NCBI RefSeq assembly: GCF_000321225.1 | Contig: NW_004450583.1 | Location: forward strand, 226,495-290,494 | Origin: Odobenus rosmarus divergens | Taxonomy: Eukaryota; Chordata; Mammalia; Carnivora; Odobenidae | Reading direction: 5' to 3' | Length of the DNA: 64,000 nt | Shown: in pieces, positions 48,875-62,359 of the stretch | How positions within the stretch are numbered: position 1 is the stretch's first letter | Layout: each line of letters opens with the position of its first letter | Translations under genes and position numbers: made by a program | The notes under the pieces: model-generated | What the model saw: only the letters and a program-made list of their open reading frames with translations | The model's database searches: none | What the model was told of the DNA's origin: nothing

Positions 48875-49203
48875 TCATTCAAATAAACAAACATTCATTG
48901 ACTGACCATGCTGTAGGTACTATACGGGGAGCTGGGGCTGCAATCCTGAACAGGATATAAAAAGCCCAGTTATGAGGACCCAAGCTCTAGACAACAGGAG
49001 ATGGACCACCATGCCATCTCAAAACAAGATGATGAACAGACGTATGCACTGGGGGATGTGAGCATAAATAATGTGATACTGAGCTATGCTCACTTGGAGG
49101 AATGACAGGAGTAAGTTGTCCAGAAAAAGAGAATAGCATGTGCAAAGGCATATAAGCATGGCAGACAATACAGTGATCCGGGAATATAAGGAAGCTAGAT
49201 TTA

Positions 49204-49417
49204 TTTTTTTTAATATATATATTTTAAGATTTTATCTATTTATTTGACAGAGAGAGACAGCAAGAGAGGGAATATAAGCTGGGAGAGTGGGAGAGGGAGA
49301 AAGAAGCAGGCTTCCCGTGGAGCAGGGAGCCCGATGCTGCGGGGCTCGATCCCAGGACCCTGGGATCATGACCTGAGCCAAAGGCAGACGCTTAATGACT
49401 GAGCCACCCAGGTGCCC
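49204..49417 (-). mobile_element. Can-SINE, - strand
   Basis: Target duplication AGGAAGCTAGATTTA (49189-49203) and AGGAAGCTAAATTTA (49418-49432). Confidence 0.94.
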
Positions 49418-49439
49418 AGGAAGCTAAATTTAGATGGAG

Positions 49440-50405
49440 CAGAAATTTTTTAAACAAGTGCAGTATTCAAAAATATGTAGAATTTAATACACTCTTAAAC
49501 AACCCAAAGGGTCAAAGAAGAAATTACAAGGGAAATTAGAAAATACCTTGAGACAAAATGAAAACAAGCATGTAACATACTAAAAACAGTGCTAAGAAGT
49601 TTATAGTTATAAAAGATCTCAGATCAACCACCTAACTTTACACCTTAAGGAACGAGAACAAGAAGAGCTAACCCAAAGCTAGCAGAAGGAAGGAAATAAT
49701 GAAGATTAGAACAGACATTAATGAAACAGAGAATAGAAAAATAGAAAAAAATAAAGTGATTTGGTTTGTTGAAACATTACAAAATTGACAAAAATCTTAG
49801 ATTAGTAAGAAAAAAAAGAAGACGCAAGTAACTAAAATCAGAAATGAAAGGCGATATTACAACGTATACTACAGAAATAAAAAGGACTATAAGAGAACAC
49901 TATGAACAACTGTACACCAACCAACTGGATAACTTAGAAGAAATGAGTACAGTCTTAGAAACACACAACCTATCAAGACTGTATCATGAAGAAATAGAGA
50001 ATCTGAACAGACTGGTTACTAGTAAAGGACATTGAATCAGTAATCAAAAACTTCCCAACAAAGAAAAGCTCACTAGAGAATTTACCAACATTTAAAGTAG
50101 AATTAACATCAATCCTCTTCAAACTCTTAAAAACAATTGAAGAGGAGGGAACACTCCCAAACCCATTTTATGAGGCCAGCATTACCTTTATACTAAAGCC
50201 AGACAAAGACAATACAGGAAAACTATGACTAATATCCCTGGAATACTGATGCAGAAATCCTCAACAAAATACTAGCAAACTGAATTCAACACATTGAAAG
50301 ATTTTACACCATGACCAAGTGGAATTTATTCCTGGAATGCAATGTAATGCATATGAAAATCAATCAATGTAACCTACCACATTAACAGACTAAAGGTCAA
50401 ACAAG
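49440..50405 (+). mobile_element. L1 ORF1-end/ORF2 fragment, + strand
   Basis: ACTATGAACAACTGTACACC, CAATCCTCTTCAAACTCTT, CAGCATTACCTTTATACTAAA and TATTCCTGGAATGCAATG are consecutive ORF2 blocks of an old L1, with stops. An A run ends the block at about 50450. Confidence 0.8.
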
Positions 50406-50559
50406 CACATTGTGAAGTGTCTCAAGAGCTGCCATGGCAAAAAAAAAAAAAAAAGGTAGGAAGAACAGCCCAACCAACTCTTCTCCCCACCCCAGATCTC
50501 TCTAATTTCTTCAACTAGAGAAGCTCCAATTAGAGCATCTATTTTTATCTACCTTATAT

Positions 50560-50920
50560 ATTAAACTTCAATTTGAACTTTATCCAGAAGCAATGGATAA
50601 CTGGTGAAGGATGTTAGGCAGAAGACTGACACGATCAAATTTGTGTTTTACAAAGGTAACTGGCAACAGTGTGAGGAACTGGAGATACTGTAACCAGAGA
50701 GATCAGTTAGGTGGCTGCTGTGGTCTTCCAGATGAAGAGATAAAGAGCATCTAGACTGTAGCCAACAAATGTAGAGAAGGGGTCGTATTTTAGGAGTAGC
50801 CACACTAGGATTTAGTGCCTGACTGAACATGGTTAAGTGAGGAGCTGAGTATAATTTTGAATTATTGACAAGCCGAATAACTAGGTGGATAATAATGCCA
50901 TTAAGCAAGACAAGAAAACA
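50560..50920 (+). repeat. Ancient L2-like fragment
   Basis: GACTGACACGATCAAATTTG, AGAGAGATCAGTTAGGTGGC and TGCTGTGGTCTTCCAGATG resemble old L2-type internal text. Confidence 0.45.
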
Positions 50921-51730
50921 TTGGGTAAAAATGATTTTCTAGGAAAAAGATAAGGAGTTGGTTTTGGATGTGCTGTGCTAATGTGATGGTGTTCCTGCCA
51001 ATAAGTATCACGTGTTTCGGTGAATAGAGGTTCAATAGAATTAACACCAGGGAACACATTTGGCAACTGCTAGCCAAAAAATAACAGATAAACACTACAT
51101 TGAGACCTAGATTGACAGTATCAAAAGATGCCAGACTCCTGATCTGAAATAAGACCCTGCATGAATAAGAGCTGTGGTCACCTATTCGCGCCTCATTTTA
51201 CTAAAGCTATATGAAATGATAAGAAAATCAGATCTCAAGCACCAACAACACAGAGTAGCTGTGAAGCAACCTCAAAATGCTTCTGAGTAGCAAATAATGG
51301 CCATAGGCCCAATTATTTCTCTTTATAAGCCAGGCAGAGCCATGTAGTTTCAAAACTATGTCAAACAAGGCAGCCTACTAAACACATGATCAGGAATGAG
51401 GAATACAGAGTAACCTCTAAAGGGAGCTACATACAGTTAAGGAAGCCAGATGCCTGAACCTGTTTAGTATAAGTACTTAGATACACTATAGCACAGGAAA
51501 GTAAAGTTCCAAAGAACAGCCATGGTTTAATAATGTTGAGTATATGTTAGTTCTCAAGGTAATTACTATTAGAAAGCTTTCATCAAATGAATTAAAAAAA
51601 ATTTTTTTGATAAGTTTAAGGACTTAATCAAATATAGGCAAGCATCACTAATCAAAAAAGTTCAGATTATAAATCTCCTCACAACACTGAATCAACTATG
51701 GACTATTATAGATCACTCTTGTCAGAATTA

Positions 51731-53180
<1,450 letters not shown>

Positions 53181-53187
53181 CGCTTAC

Positions 53188-53340
53188 GATTCTCCGGCCT
53201 CCCCCACGCGTCTCCGCTGCGGCCCCTTTCCTCGACCGCCCCTCCCACCGCGTGAGCCGGTCGGGAGCTGCCAGTAGCAGCCAAAGTCTGGCCCAAGGTC
53301 AGTCCAGACGCCACCCGGGCACCTGAGGCCAGTGGAAGGT
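53188..53340 (-). other. ECD: Probable ECD 5'UTR exon
   Basis: On the minus strand, GAGAATC/GTAAGCGG gives a strong donor at 53187/53188 at the edge of the CpG-rich region. It would splice to the acceptor next to coding exon 1 (51987). The upstream limit is a guess. Confidence 0.5.
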
Positions 53341-53640
53341 CTAAAAGACCCGCTCGGCCCCGGAACCCCGGTGGCGTCACTGCTGCGCGTCCGCGGGAGC
53401 ATTACGCGATGCCCCCGTGCGTTCGTCACTTCCGCCCCCGCGGGGAAGCAAGGACGACGGAGGACTGGAGGGGTGGGGACCCAGGGAGTGGTGGCGGTCC
53501 GGAGTCTGGGCGACGGGGCGTGACGGGGCCGGAAGGTGGCGGGAGGGGGCCGGGCCGGAGCCGGCGGGCGGGCCAGGCCCGGAGGCCCCCACCCTGGCGT
53601 TCCCGCCCCCTCCACGACAGAGGAGGAAGAGGAGGATGAT
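53190..53640. promoter_or_regulatory. CpG-rich bidirectional promoter, ECD / FAM149B1
   Basis: This is the only long, strongly GC- and CpG-rich stretch in the window. ECD reads leftward from it and FAM149B1 rightward. Visible motifs are an ETS-type CACTTCCG at 53427-53434, CCGGAAG at 53529-53535, a CRE-like GGCGTCAC at 53373-53380, and several GC boxes. No TATA box is seen. Dispersed initiation in both directions is the usual behaviour of this type of element. Confidence 0.8.
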
Positions 53641-53682
53641 CTCCAGATACACTCGGAAGGCGGTGCCGCAAAGCTTGGAGCT
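53636..53682 (+). CDS. FAM149B1: FAM149B1 coding exon 1, residues 1-16
   Basis: The ATG at 53636 lies in a purine-rich GAGGATGATC context and encodes MISRYTRKAVPQSLE plus two bases of Leu16. The donor is CT/GTGAGT. The 5'UTR upstream is CpG-rich. Confidence 0.92.
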
Positions 53683-54049
53683 GTGAGTGTACTGCTCAGC
53701 TATCCTAGCCCGGGCCGGGGGAGGCTGAGGCTGGCCGCGGGCGCTCTGGCTGGGACCCTTCCCAACCAGTGCTTCTCACCTTTCCCTTTCCAGGGCGGAG
53801 GAAGGAGAATTTTCTTCGGAATTCTCTCCTCCCAGACTTGTCAGACGCTGCCCGGTCTGCCTCCATCTCCAGCTAAGGGCATGTCACTTGTGCTTTCCTA
53901 GGACTTGGCCTTCTTGGGCTGCACTTCCTGAACTCAGGGACTGGGTCTCCTATGGCATTTGTAGTTTCCTCAGTGCTTCATGCCTGTCAGTGGCCATTGA
54001 CGAATCGAGAAGTTACCAATAGCTGACCGAGTGCTACAGAAAAGTTGAG

Positions 54050-54600
54050 TATGTCTAGTGCCAGGCACCGTGCAAAGCTGATTACATGCATCAGCTCACT
54101 TAATCCTACCAGGATACAGAATAGGGAATATTATTTTGCACATTCTACAAACAAAGGTCCCAGATTTGAGATTGTAGTATGTCAAAGATTATACAGGCAG
54201 AAAGTGGTGGAGCACACAAACCTGGTGTCAGTCTGACCCGGAAGCGTTGGTCATAATCATTACACATACTGCTTCCCCTTCTCTGCAGTTAAACATCAGA
54301 ATCCTTAAGGATAAGTTTTGCTCTAGAGAGCAAATATTTAAGCTTAAAAACCCACCTCCCACCCCTGGTGAAGTGTTGTAATTTAGCAAGTAATGATAAT
54401 GTTGTACATTTGTTAACGCTTTATACTTTCAAAAAGACTTTCACATCTTGATCCTTGCAACAACTCTGTAAGATGTTTCAGTTTTTCAGAACATGAAATA
54501 TTAGAAAGGTTACACATCCTAAGATTATATAACCAGTAGGTTTTGAGTTTGAGCTTTTTATCCTCAAATTCCAACTTTTTTTCTCTGTAGAGCTATGTAA
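54050..54600 (-). repeat. Two MIR-like fragments
   Basis: GTGCCAGGCACCGTGCAAAG followed by AAAGTGGTGGAGCACACAAA, then CAACAACTCTGTAAGATGTT, in antisense MIR order. Confidence 0.55.
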
Positions 54601-55499
54601 TTTTAACAACCATACATTTAAAAATTAAATACTAACTATACATGGTAATAATATGCATGGAGTCTTCAGTCAATCTGGGTGTCTGGCTAGGCTCTTTTCT
54701 GGTCATGTGACTTTTCAGCAGATTACTAAATATTTGAGCATTCATTTCTGTAATTTTGGACTAAGACTTTCTCTAAAAGCATATCTAAAGTGATGGCACA
54801 GGGCTTGACACATAGTAGATGCTCAGTAATTGGTAATTTCCTGTCCTTTCCCAGCTTTATTTGGTACAGTAGCCATACAAAGAAAATCTGTGATCTCTCC
54901 TTGTCTTTCAGAAGCTTATTATCTACTAAGTAATAGGATATCTACACAAAAGCAATTCAGATATAAGCTTTTTAGGAAGTAGAAAGAAGAAAGTAATTTT
55001 CCAATAAAGGGAACAGGACTTAGCTAAAAGTCTGCTTTTATAATTAATTCTGACCATTCTGAGAGTAAAAAAAAAAAAAAACTCATTTGTGGAAAAAATT
55101 GTTGGTAGGCATTTAGTGGGTGAGAATTACTCCAGTGTAGTACGTTACTTGTTCTCTATTGTTGATTTGATTGATACTCTCTAAAGGCAACTCTCTTCAA
55201 AGATGATTCTCTAGAGGGAGTCAGGATGATATGAATAATGAAGATAATGAGGATTATATGTATCTAAATGACAGTAAAATAAAAACAATTTTTACTTTAG
55301 GTGTTAGAATGATAATTTGCTTTGAAGAAGTAACTTTAGTTTTCTCCCTAATAGTTCCAAATTATAGATATTGAAAAGAGTTTGGAAAAAAAAAGCGATT
55401 TTCAACATAGAGCTTAACACTAACAAGTGATAAATTTCAAACATACATGAAAGCCAGAAAACTGACATTGGTACATGTTTTATTAGAAACTATGAGACT

Positions 55500-55690
55500 G
55501 GGGCTCCTTGGTTCTCAGTTAAGTTTCAGCTCAGGTCATGATTTCAGGGGCCTGGGATCAAGCCCTGCATCCAACTCCATGATGGGCTCTGTGCTCAGTG
55601 CAGAGCCTGCTTGTCCCTCTCCCTCTGTTCCTCCCTGTGCTCGCTCTCTTTCTCTCTCATCAATTTTTTAAAAAATCTTTAAAAAAAAGA
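55500..55690 (+). mobile_element. Older Can-SINE, + strand
   Basis: Head deletion (GGGGCTCCTTGGTTCTCAG). CT-rich body and A-rich tail kept. Confidence 0.85.
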
Positions 55691-55989
55691 AAGACTAATA
55701 CAGAGTGGCTGTGCCTTTTTACATTTCCATCAGCAGTGTTTGAGACATCTGGTTTCTACACATCGTCGCTTGTATTACCATATTTTGTGTTAGCTGTTCT
55801 AAAAGGTGTGTGGTTATAACTTACTGTAATTTAAATTTGCAGTGAAACTATAAGAATATATTTTAACCCAGCATATCCAAAATTTTATCATTTTAATATG
55901 TAATCAAGATAAAATTATTGATCTATTATATATTGTTGTACTGAGACTTCAAAATCCCATGTTTTATACTTAAAACATCTCATTTCCAA

Positions 55990-56115
55990 CTAACTACATT
56001 TTTTAAAGTTTTCATTTAAATTCCAGTTAAAATACAGTGTAATATTAGTTTCAGGTGTACATTAGAGTGTTTCAACACTTCCATACAAACCTGGTGCTCA
56101 TCACACCGACTAACC
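55990..56115 (-). mobile_element. L1 3' fragment, antisense
   Basis: AATATTAGTTTCAGGTGTAC and CTGGTGCTCATCAC. Confidence 0.6.
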
Positions 56116-56258
56116 ACATTTTAACTGCTAGTGGCTACCATATAGGACGGTGCAGTCCCAGAGCAGCAAGAAAGAGGTAACTAACCTGTAGTCAAGTTAT
56201 TGAAAAGTATGTATTTTTTCTTTACAGGAAATATAACTTTTTAAAAAATCTTTCACAG

Positions 56259-56363
56259 GAAAAGAATAACAAAACATGCTATTAATCACCATCCTCTTCC
56301 AGAGCAACTGGATGAAATTTCTTCTACCAATGACAGCCATGAAAAAGATACAAGTTCCCAAAG
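56259..56363 (+). CDS. FAM149B1: FAM149B1 coding exon 2, residues 16-51
   Basis: 105 nt, with a TTTCACAG acceptor and an AG/GTAATA donor. It encodes KRITKHAINHHPLPEQLDE and ISSTNDSHEKDTSSQ. Confidence 0.92.
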
Positions 56364-56611
56364 GTAATAATATAAAGTGTACTCATTTGCTTATTACACT
56401 TGATAATGGCAAAAGTGTTTTTTGGCTTAGGCTCGATATCTAGTCTTGTACTAATGAAACAAAACAAGAACTTTTATCACATTTTCAGTACCATTCAGTT
56501 TTCATTCTGGAACAGCTATTGGAAACATCATACTTATAACCCTTGAAAAGTAGTATTATGAGTTAAAAGTTAAAAGCCAAGACTCAGAAGGAGTCTAACA
56601 TCTGATTTTTA

Positions 56612-56817
56612 TTTATTTATTTATTTTTTTAAAGATTTTATTTATTTTTTGACAGAGAGAGAGACAGCGAGAGAGGGAACACAAGCAGGGGGAGTGGGAA
56701 AGGGAGAAGCAGGCTTCCCGCCAGACAGGGAGCCCTATGCAGGGCTCGATCCCATGACCCTGGGATCAAGACCTGAGCTGAAGGCAGACGCTTAACGACT
56801 GAGCCACCCAGGTGTCC
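56612..56817 (-). mobile_element. Can-SINE, - strand, adjacent to a MIR
   Basis: Perfect 16-bp target duplication TAACATCTGATTTTTA at 56596-56611 and 56819-56834. Confidence 0.95.
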
Positions 56818-56834
56818 CTAACATCTGATTTTTA

Positions 56835-57000
56835 ATTCTGGTTCTGCCACTTATTAGCTGGGTAACAGAGGGCAAGTTACTTACTAGATAATAGTGTCTC
56901 TTAAAGGGTGTTGTGAATATAAATGAGGTAAAGTATGTAAAACTTGGCACAATGATTGGCATATGGTAAATGAGTATTAGCTGCAGTTATCATTTTAAGA
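56835..57000 (+). repeat. MIR
   Basis: CTGCCACTTATTAGCTGGG, GGGCAAGTTACTTACTAG and CAATGATTGGCATATGGTAA in MIR order. Confidence 0.75.
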
Positions 57001-57049
57001 AACAGCATACTGTAATGTCAAAGAGGGTTCTGAGAAGCAATGTGGTATC

Positions 57050-57345
57050 ACAGAAAAATTATAGTCATAAAAGCTAATTTCAAAACCTAGAACTCAATCT
57101 CAGATTGTCTTTAAAATGGGGTTAATTCGGGTGCTTGGCTGGCTCAGTTGGAAGAGCATGCAACTCTTGATTTTGGGGTCATGAGTTTGAGCCCCACATT
57201 GGGTGTAGAGATTACTTAAATAAATGTAACTTAAAAATTTTTTTAAATGAGGTTAATTGAGTTCTACATCACCAGGTTGTTGTGAGGATAAAATGGGATT
57301 ATATCTATAAAAGTGCTTGGTAAACTGTAAAAGTGCCATACAAGT
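57050..57345 (+). repeat. MIR split by an old SINE
   Basis: Text before 57128 and after 57243 (GAGGTTAATTGAG, TTGTTGTGAGGATAAAATGG) reads on as MIR. Confidence 0.65.
57128..57243 (+). mobile_element. Short old carnivore SINE, + strand
   Basis: GAGCATGCAACTCTTGATTT, GAGCCCCACATTGGGTGTAG and GATTACTTAAATAAATG mark the short tRNA-type SINE without the CT-rich body. Flanked by GGGGTTAATT and GAGGTTAATT. Confidence 0.8.
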
Positions 57346-57648
57346 TCAGACATTATTCATATTTCTGAAATGTCTTTAGTTTTCAAGGGTAGATGTTGTA
57401 AGTGGAATGTTAAAGTATTTGTTGTAAAGTATGACTAGAATTATTTAGAATCACTGTCATCAATTCTATAGGAATTAGACTTTTCCATGATGCTTAAATG
57501 TTAAGTTCTTCATTTATTTTTGCTTCTGTGGATATATTTGTATGCATGCTTGTTACCTAGTAAACTGCTGAGTAGTTACTGCTACAGAAACTTGAGGAAG
57601 TATAAGAATTTTTCTGTTTTCTCTCTTCCTTCCAAATTGTGCATTTAG

Positions 57649-57778
57649 TGAGTCTGACATCACACAAGAATCACCTTTTACATCAGCTGACACTGGGAAT
57701 TCAAGATCTGCTTTTCCAAGCTATACAGGCACAGGGATCTCTACAGAAGGCAGCTCGGACTTCTCCTGGGGCTATGGT
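57649..57778 (+). CDS. FAM149B1: FAM149B1 coding exon 3, residues 51-94
   Basis: 130 nt, with a GCATTTAG acceptor and a GGT/GTGAGT donor. It encodes SESDITQESPFTSADTGN and YTGTGISTEGSSDFSWGYG, serine/threonine-rich and probably disordered. Confidence 0.92.
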
Positions 57779-59249
57779 GTGAGTTGTATGTTATTGGTTT
57801 GATGGAGTGCTTGGGACACTATTCTGGGAGTTAGGATTTGTCAGTTTTGTCAGTATATTTCATTCCTTCACTCTGTGAAGATTGGTTCTTTACATTTTAA
57901 TACTTCTTATCAGTTTTTACCCTTTTTCAGTATTTGCTTTGTTTTATGGATACAGGGAAAGTGGTGTGTTCATGGAACTGAAAAAAGGTCAGTGTGGTTG
58001 GGGGATGGTATCAGGCAGCGAAAGCATAAATGAAATCAGAGAGGTAGGCAGGACTAGATGATATAAGGCCATAGGAAAGAATATAAATTTTATCCTAAGG
58101 GAATTAATTAATCTGATGGCTTATTGTGAGGTTTTTAGTGTACTAACTATATATTTCCATTAGTTGTCTCTATATTGCAGTTAGTACTTCTTTGTAAGTT
58201 ATGAATGTCATACAAATGTTTCCCTTTCCTTTGCTTTCCTTTTGTTATTTACTGTGTAGCAGATTTTTTTTAATGATCAAATATTACCATTTCACTTTTG
58301 ACCTTCATTTCTTCTACTACTTCTTTCTACTACCTTCATTTCTGTACTAGTCAGGATTTTATCTTTAGAAAGATGGAGTATTACAATATTCTTCTTAATA
58401 GCATTTTATAGAATTTTGTGTTTATCTTTTTAACTCACCAGACTTTTTTCATAATATATGGTATGAGGTATGAATTAAGTTTTTATGCTGTTGAACCTAT
58501 TTTGTTTGAGCCCTTTTTCTATATTTGATTTAAAATCATGTAGTTTTCATTGTAGTTTTAAAATATTTAGGGCAAATTTATTGTTCATTAAACAATAAAT
58601 ATTATTTAGTATTTGTGTCCTCTTTACATCTTAAGCTGAATTTTATTTTCACTTGCACCAAATTTTATTAAAATATTCATCAAGGATTTAATTGGTCTAG
58701 CATTATAACTTTATATTAAATTAGGGAAGGTGTAGAGAGAATTAAAATTTATTGAGTATTTAGTAGATGCCAGGCACTGTGCTGAATACTTTATATACAC
58801 ATTTCAATCATTTCTCATCTTAACATAGTATTCTAGCTAGAACTATAGTCCTTTTATTTAGATCTTCCTTTAATTCTCTTTATCATTTTATTATTTACTT
58901 TGAGTAAAATCTCTTATTGTAAGTTACAACTGATACTAAAATTGAAGTTAGTATTTATACATTTTATTTACTTTGGAACTGTCTTGGTATTTTTCTTCCT
59001 TTCAGTTTAATTAATTTAGCCAAATTAATGGCTAAATATATTTATTATTTATAATCATCCTAGAGTTTATATTCTAGGTTTATTTCTTTTAAAATAGTCT
59101 AAAATTAAAAAAATATTCTAAAATTTAAAGTTAATATAATGATGTGAAGGAAGACCTTCCTTTTCTATCCTAATTATATCTATTATTAAAAATTTTATAG
59201 CCAACAGTCATAAAAGTAGCTAACCCAGTTCTGTTCTATTTTAGCTTTA

Positions 59250-59560
59250 TATGCTTTGGGTTGATATTTTTTTAATAATCGAGTAAGGTTTATTCTAGGA
59301 ATACAAAGATGGGTCAGTACCTGCAAATGTAGTATATTTAACATCGATAAATGAAAAAATACGATCAAACCAATAGATGCTGAAAAAGTATTTGATACAT
59401 TCAAAAACCATTCCTTATAAAAATTCTCAGTAAGATAGGAAACCCTTGAGACTTGATGACTATTTGCCAATTGAATAGGAAATATCAGTTTCAATGTCAA
59501 AGCACTAAAGTTATTTCCATTAAAATAAGGAATCAAACAAGAATTCTTTATTAAAAAATT
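59250..59560 (+). mobile_element. Ancient L1 ORF2 fragment
   Basis: TTTATTCTAGGAATACAAAG and AACCAATAGATGCTGAAAAAG are L1 ORF2 wording, with many stops. Confidence 0.65.
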
Positions 59561-59599
59561 TAATTGATTCCTTTGCTAACTTTGTACATTTTAATTATT

Positions 59600-60000
59600 T
59601 TTATTTTTACATAAAGTTTGTCATGTACACTATTTAGTGCCAGTTGTTTTTCCACTTAACAGTATATTTTGAAGAATATCTATTATTATAAAAAATTTAC
59701 TTGTTCTTTAATATGGCCTCATATTCATTGCTGTTACCAAAAAAATGCTGCATTTATAACACTGTACATATACTATTTTACATAAATGTGAATATATCTG
59801 AGGATAAACTTTTAGAGGTGGAATTGCTGGTCAAAAGATGCTTTTGTAATTTTGAAAGCTGTTGCCAAGTTGTTTCTGTAGAAGTTATTCCGATCTGCAG
59901 TCTCACCAGGAACATATATGGAAGGGCCTATTTTCCTATACTCTTGACTAAAACAGTGAATTATCATACTTTTTAATCTTTGCCAGACTTTTAGGTTTTA
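59600..60000 (-). mobile_element. Ancient L1 3' fragment, antisense
   Basis: TTAGAGGTGGAATTGCTGGTC and TTTTCCACTTAACAGTATATT. Confidence 0.55.
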
Positions 60001-60052
60001 AAAAAAGGGATCTGATGCTATTGCATTGGTTAGAAGAAAAAATTTGCATACC

Positions 60053-60124
<72 letters not shown>
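60053..60124. repeat. (GT)n(GA)n compound microsatellite
   Basis: About 15 GT units (60053-60082) join directly to about 21 GA units (60083-60124). Confidence 0.97.
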
Positions 60125-60127
<3 letters not shown>

Positions 60128-60129
60128 GG

Positions 60130-60420
60130 CACCCAGATAAGATATAGGCAATCAGCACCGCACAAGGCTCCTAGATGCCCTCTCTCAACCCCAAAAATAA
60201 CTGCTATTCTGACCTTTGTCACTAGTTTTTTTTTATTTTTGCCCTTCATATAAATGAAATCATATAATATGTATTCTTTGTGTCTGGCTTCTTATGCTCA
60301 GCATTATGTTTGGCGAGTTCATACATGATATTGCACATATTTGTAGTCTGTCACTTGCCTGTTTATATTTCATATCCATTTATTTTTATTTTTTTTATTG
60401 TTTTCATATTAATTAATAGG
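60130..60420 (-). mobile_element. L1-like 3' fragment, antisense
   Basis: AATGAAATCATATAATATGT and GTGTCTGGCTTCTTATGCTC. Confidence 0.5.
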
Positions 60421-60436
60421 AGTTCTTTATCTTTTA

Positions 60437-60630
60437 GATTAGGGGTCGGTGTACTTTTTCGAGAAAGTAGAAATATTTTAGACTTTGCGGGCCCCGTCAG
60501 ACCCTCAGCTCTTACTGTAGTGAGAAGGCAGCCATAGATAATGGGTAAATAAATGGGTGTGACTGTTCCAGTGAAACTTTATTTACAAAACAGGCTGTAG
60601 GCCAGATCATAGTTTGCTGATCACTGTTGT
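60437..60630 (+). mobile_element. hAT-type MITE
   Basis: AGGGGTCGGTGTACTTTTTC, TTTTAGACTTTGCGGGCC and AACTTTATTTACAAAACAGG. Same family as 16855-17040, opposite orientation. Confidence 0.7.
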
Positions 60631-60759
60631 AGATGTGTATAACAGAGACTGTCAGATACCTACATTATATCCACTCTCCCCATAGAACTTCAGGTATTAT
60701 ACCCAGTTGAAAATTTATTTCTCAGCCTCTGTTACAGGTAGTGGTAGCTAATGAATTGT

Positions 60760-61050
60760 ATACAAAAGTCAGGAGATAGAGCTTTCTAGAATGCCCTTTT
60801 TTCCATTTTACCCCTTTTTTCCTAATTCCTGCCTGGAACATGGAACTATGGCTAAAGGTACAGCAGCCATCTTGGGCCATGAAGTGTCACTGAGAATGGA
60901 AACAACAGAAGAAACTGAGTCCTTGATGTCCATGGAGCCATTATATCAGCTCTTTAATGCCTACCCATAGACTAATTTTTTTATGAGAAAAATAAACTTT
61001 TACTTTGTTTAAGCCACACTTACTGCTTTTGTTAGTAGTAGAAATCGTAC
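60760..61050 (+). mobile_element. Probable old LTR-type repeat
   Basis: CAGCAGCCATCTTGGGCCAT and AATAAACTTTTACTTTGTTT followed by AAGCCACACTTACTG. I recognise the motif order, but not the family name with certainty. Confidence 0.4.
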
Positions 61051-61234
61051 ACTCATCTTTTGTTAAATGTATTACAAATATCTTTTCCTAGTATGTGGCT
61101 TTTATAACTTCCACAATTTTCACATTTAAGTCTATAATTCACCTGAAATTGTTTTTTGTATAGGATATACAGCAGGAACATAATTTTCCCATATGGATAA
61201 TGAATTTTTTTAGTACCATTTACTGACTAGTTCA

Positions 61235-61430
61235 GGATTTCTGAGCAGGGGCATTTTTGGCATTTTAGGTGTGGCTGTTCTACAGAAATGTTTCATGCCT
61301 AGCAGGATGTTTAATATTCATGATCCCTTCATATTAAATACCTGGAGCACCCCCTAGTCATTGTGATCACTAAAAATGCACACATACCTTTTTCAACTCT
61401 TCCATAGAAGGTGGTATCATTTCCCAGAGA
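61235..61430 (-). mobile_element. hAT-type MITE, decayed
   Basis: GCATTTTTGGCATTTTAGGT, GGATGTTTAATATTCATG and ACCCCCTAGTCATTGTGATC correspond to the reverse of the element at 35017. Confidence 0.5.
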
Positions 61431-61535
61431 ATCACTGCATCCTTTCCCCACTGCTCTGCTACGCTGCCTATGTAATAGATTAAGTTTTAAAATATGAAAG
61501 GGTCTGTTCTGTCCTAAACTCATACAACTGGTTTT

Positions 61536-61731
61536 GTTTTTTTTAAAGATTTTTATTTATTTATTGAGAGAGAGAGAGAGAATGGTAGAGAGCATGAGAG
61601 AGAGGAAGGCCAGAGGGAGAAGCAGACTCCCTGCTGAGCAGGGAGCCTGATGTGGGACTTGATCCCGGGACTCCAGGATCATGACCCGAGCCGAAGGCAG
61701 TCGCTTAACCAACTGAGCCACCCAGGCGCCC
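61536..61731 (-). mobile_element. Can-SINE, - strand
   Basis: Perfect 15-bp target duplication CATACAACTGGTTTT at 61521-61535 and 61732-61746. CAGTCGCTTAACC subfamily, young-looking. Confidence 0.95.
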
Positions 61732-61940
61732 CATACAACTGGTTTTAATTAAACTGTAGCTTTATAATAATCTAAAATATCTGGTAGGGAACTCTTACTG
61801 CATTGTTCATAATTGCCTTGGCCAATCCTTGTTAGAATCTGATTGTTAAATTGCATAGGTCAATTTGGGGAGGACTGCCATCTTAATGATACTGAGTTCT
61901 CCTATTCATGAATTTGATATCTAAATCTTTTCATTCTTTT

Positions 61941-62056
61941 TTAAGTTTATTTATTTATTTATTTAAGTAATCTCTACACCCAACATGGGGCTTGAACTCA
62001 TGACCCTGAGATCAAGAGTCACATGCTCTTCTGACTGAGCCAGCTGGGCTCCCCAT
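61941..62056 (-). mobile_element. Short old carnivore SINE, - strand
   Basis: TAATCTCTACACCCAACATG and GAGTCACATGCTCTTCTGAC. Same short family as 57128-57243. Confidence 0.8.
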
Positions 62057-62359
62057 AGATCTTTTCATTTAATATCAATTTCTTTAATATCTTTTAATAC
62101 ATTGTTTTAATTTTGTCCATAAAGGTCCATTTGTTGAAGACTTATTCCTAGGTACCTTATATGGTACAATATTAAAAATTACATTTTTAATCTATTTGTT
62201 GCTGTTATATAGGTGTACAGTACCTGTTTTTCAAGGGAAATGAGTTCTAGGATAATGTTGGCCTCTGGCAAAAGTTTATATTCTTTGTCATATTTTTAAA
62301 ACTTCTGATATTTTACTTATATGTTAATAGATTTCTCATCTATTTAATACTAGATTAAA

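Larger units (their letters stand above)
53683..56258 (+). other. FAM149B1: FAM149B1 intron 1
   Basis: Starts in the tail of the CpG island. Holds two MIR-like pieces, a SINE and an L1 3' piece. 53900-54040 and 54840-55490 show nothing recognised. Confidence 0.65.

Noticed and set aside
53184..53901. Several GC-rich ORFs of 80-143 codons on both strands
   Set aside because: Open frames are expected by chance in a CpG island. The proline/arginine/glycine-rich products look like noncoding translation, and the true FAM149B1 start is in another frame.
59948..60253. ORFs with long SLSLSL, THTHTH or ERERER runs
   Set aside because: They are translations of the GT/GA microsatellite.
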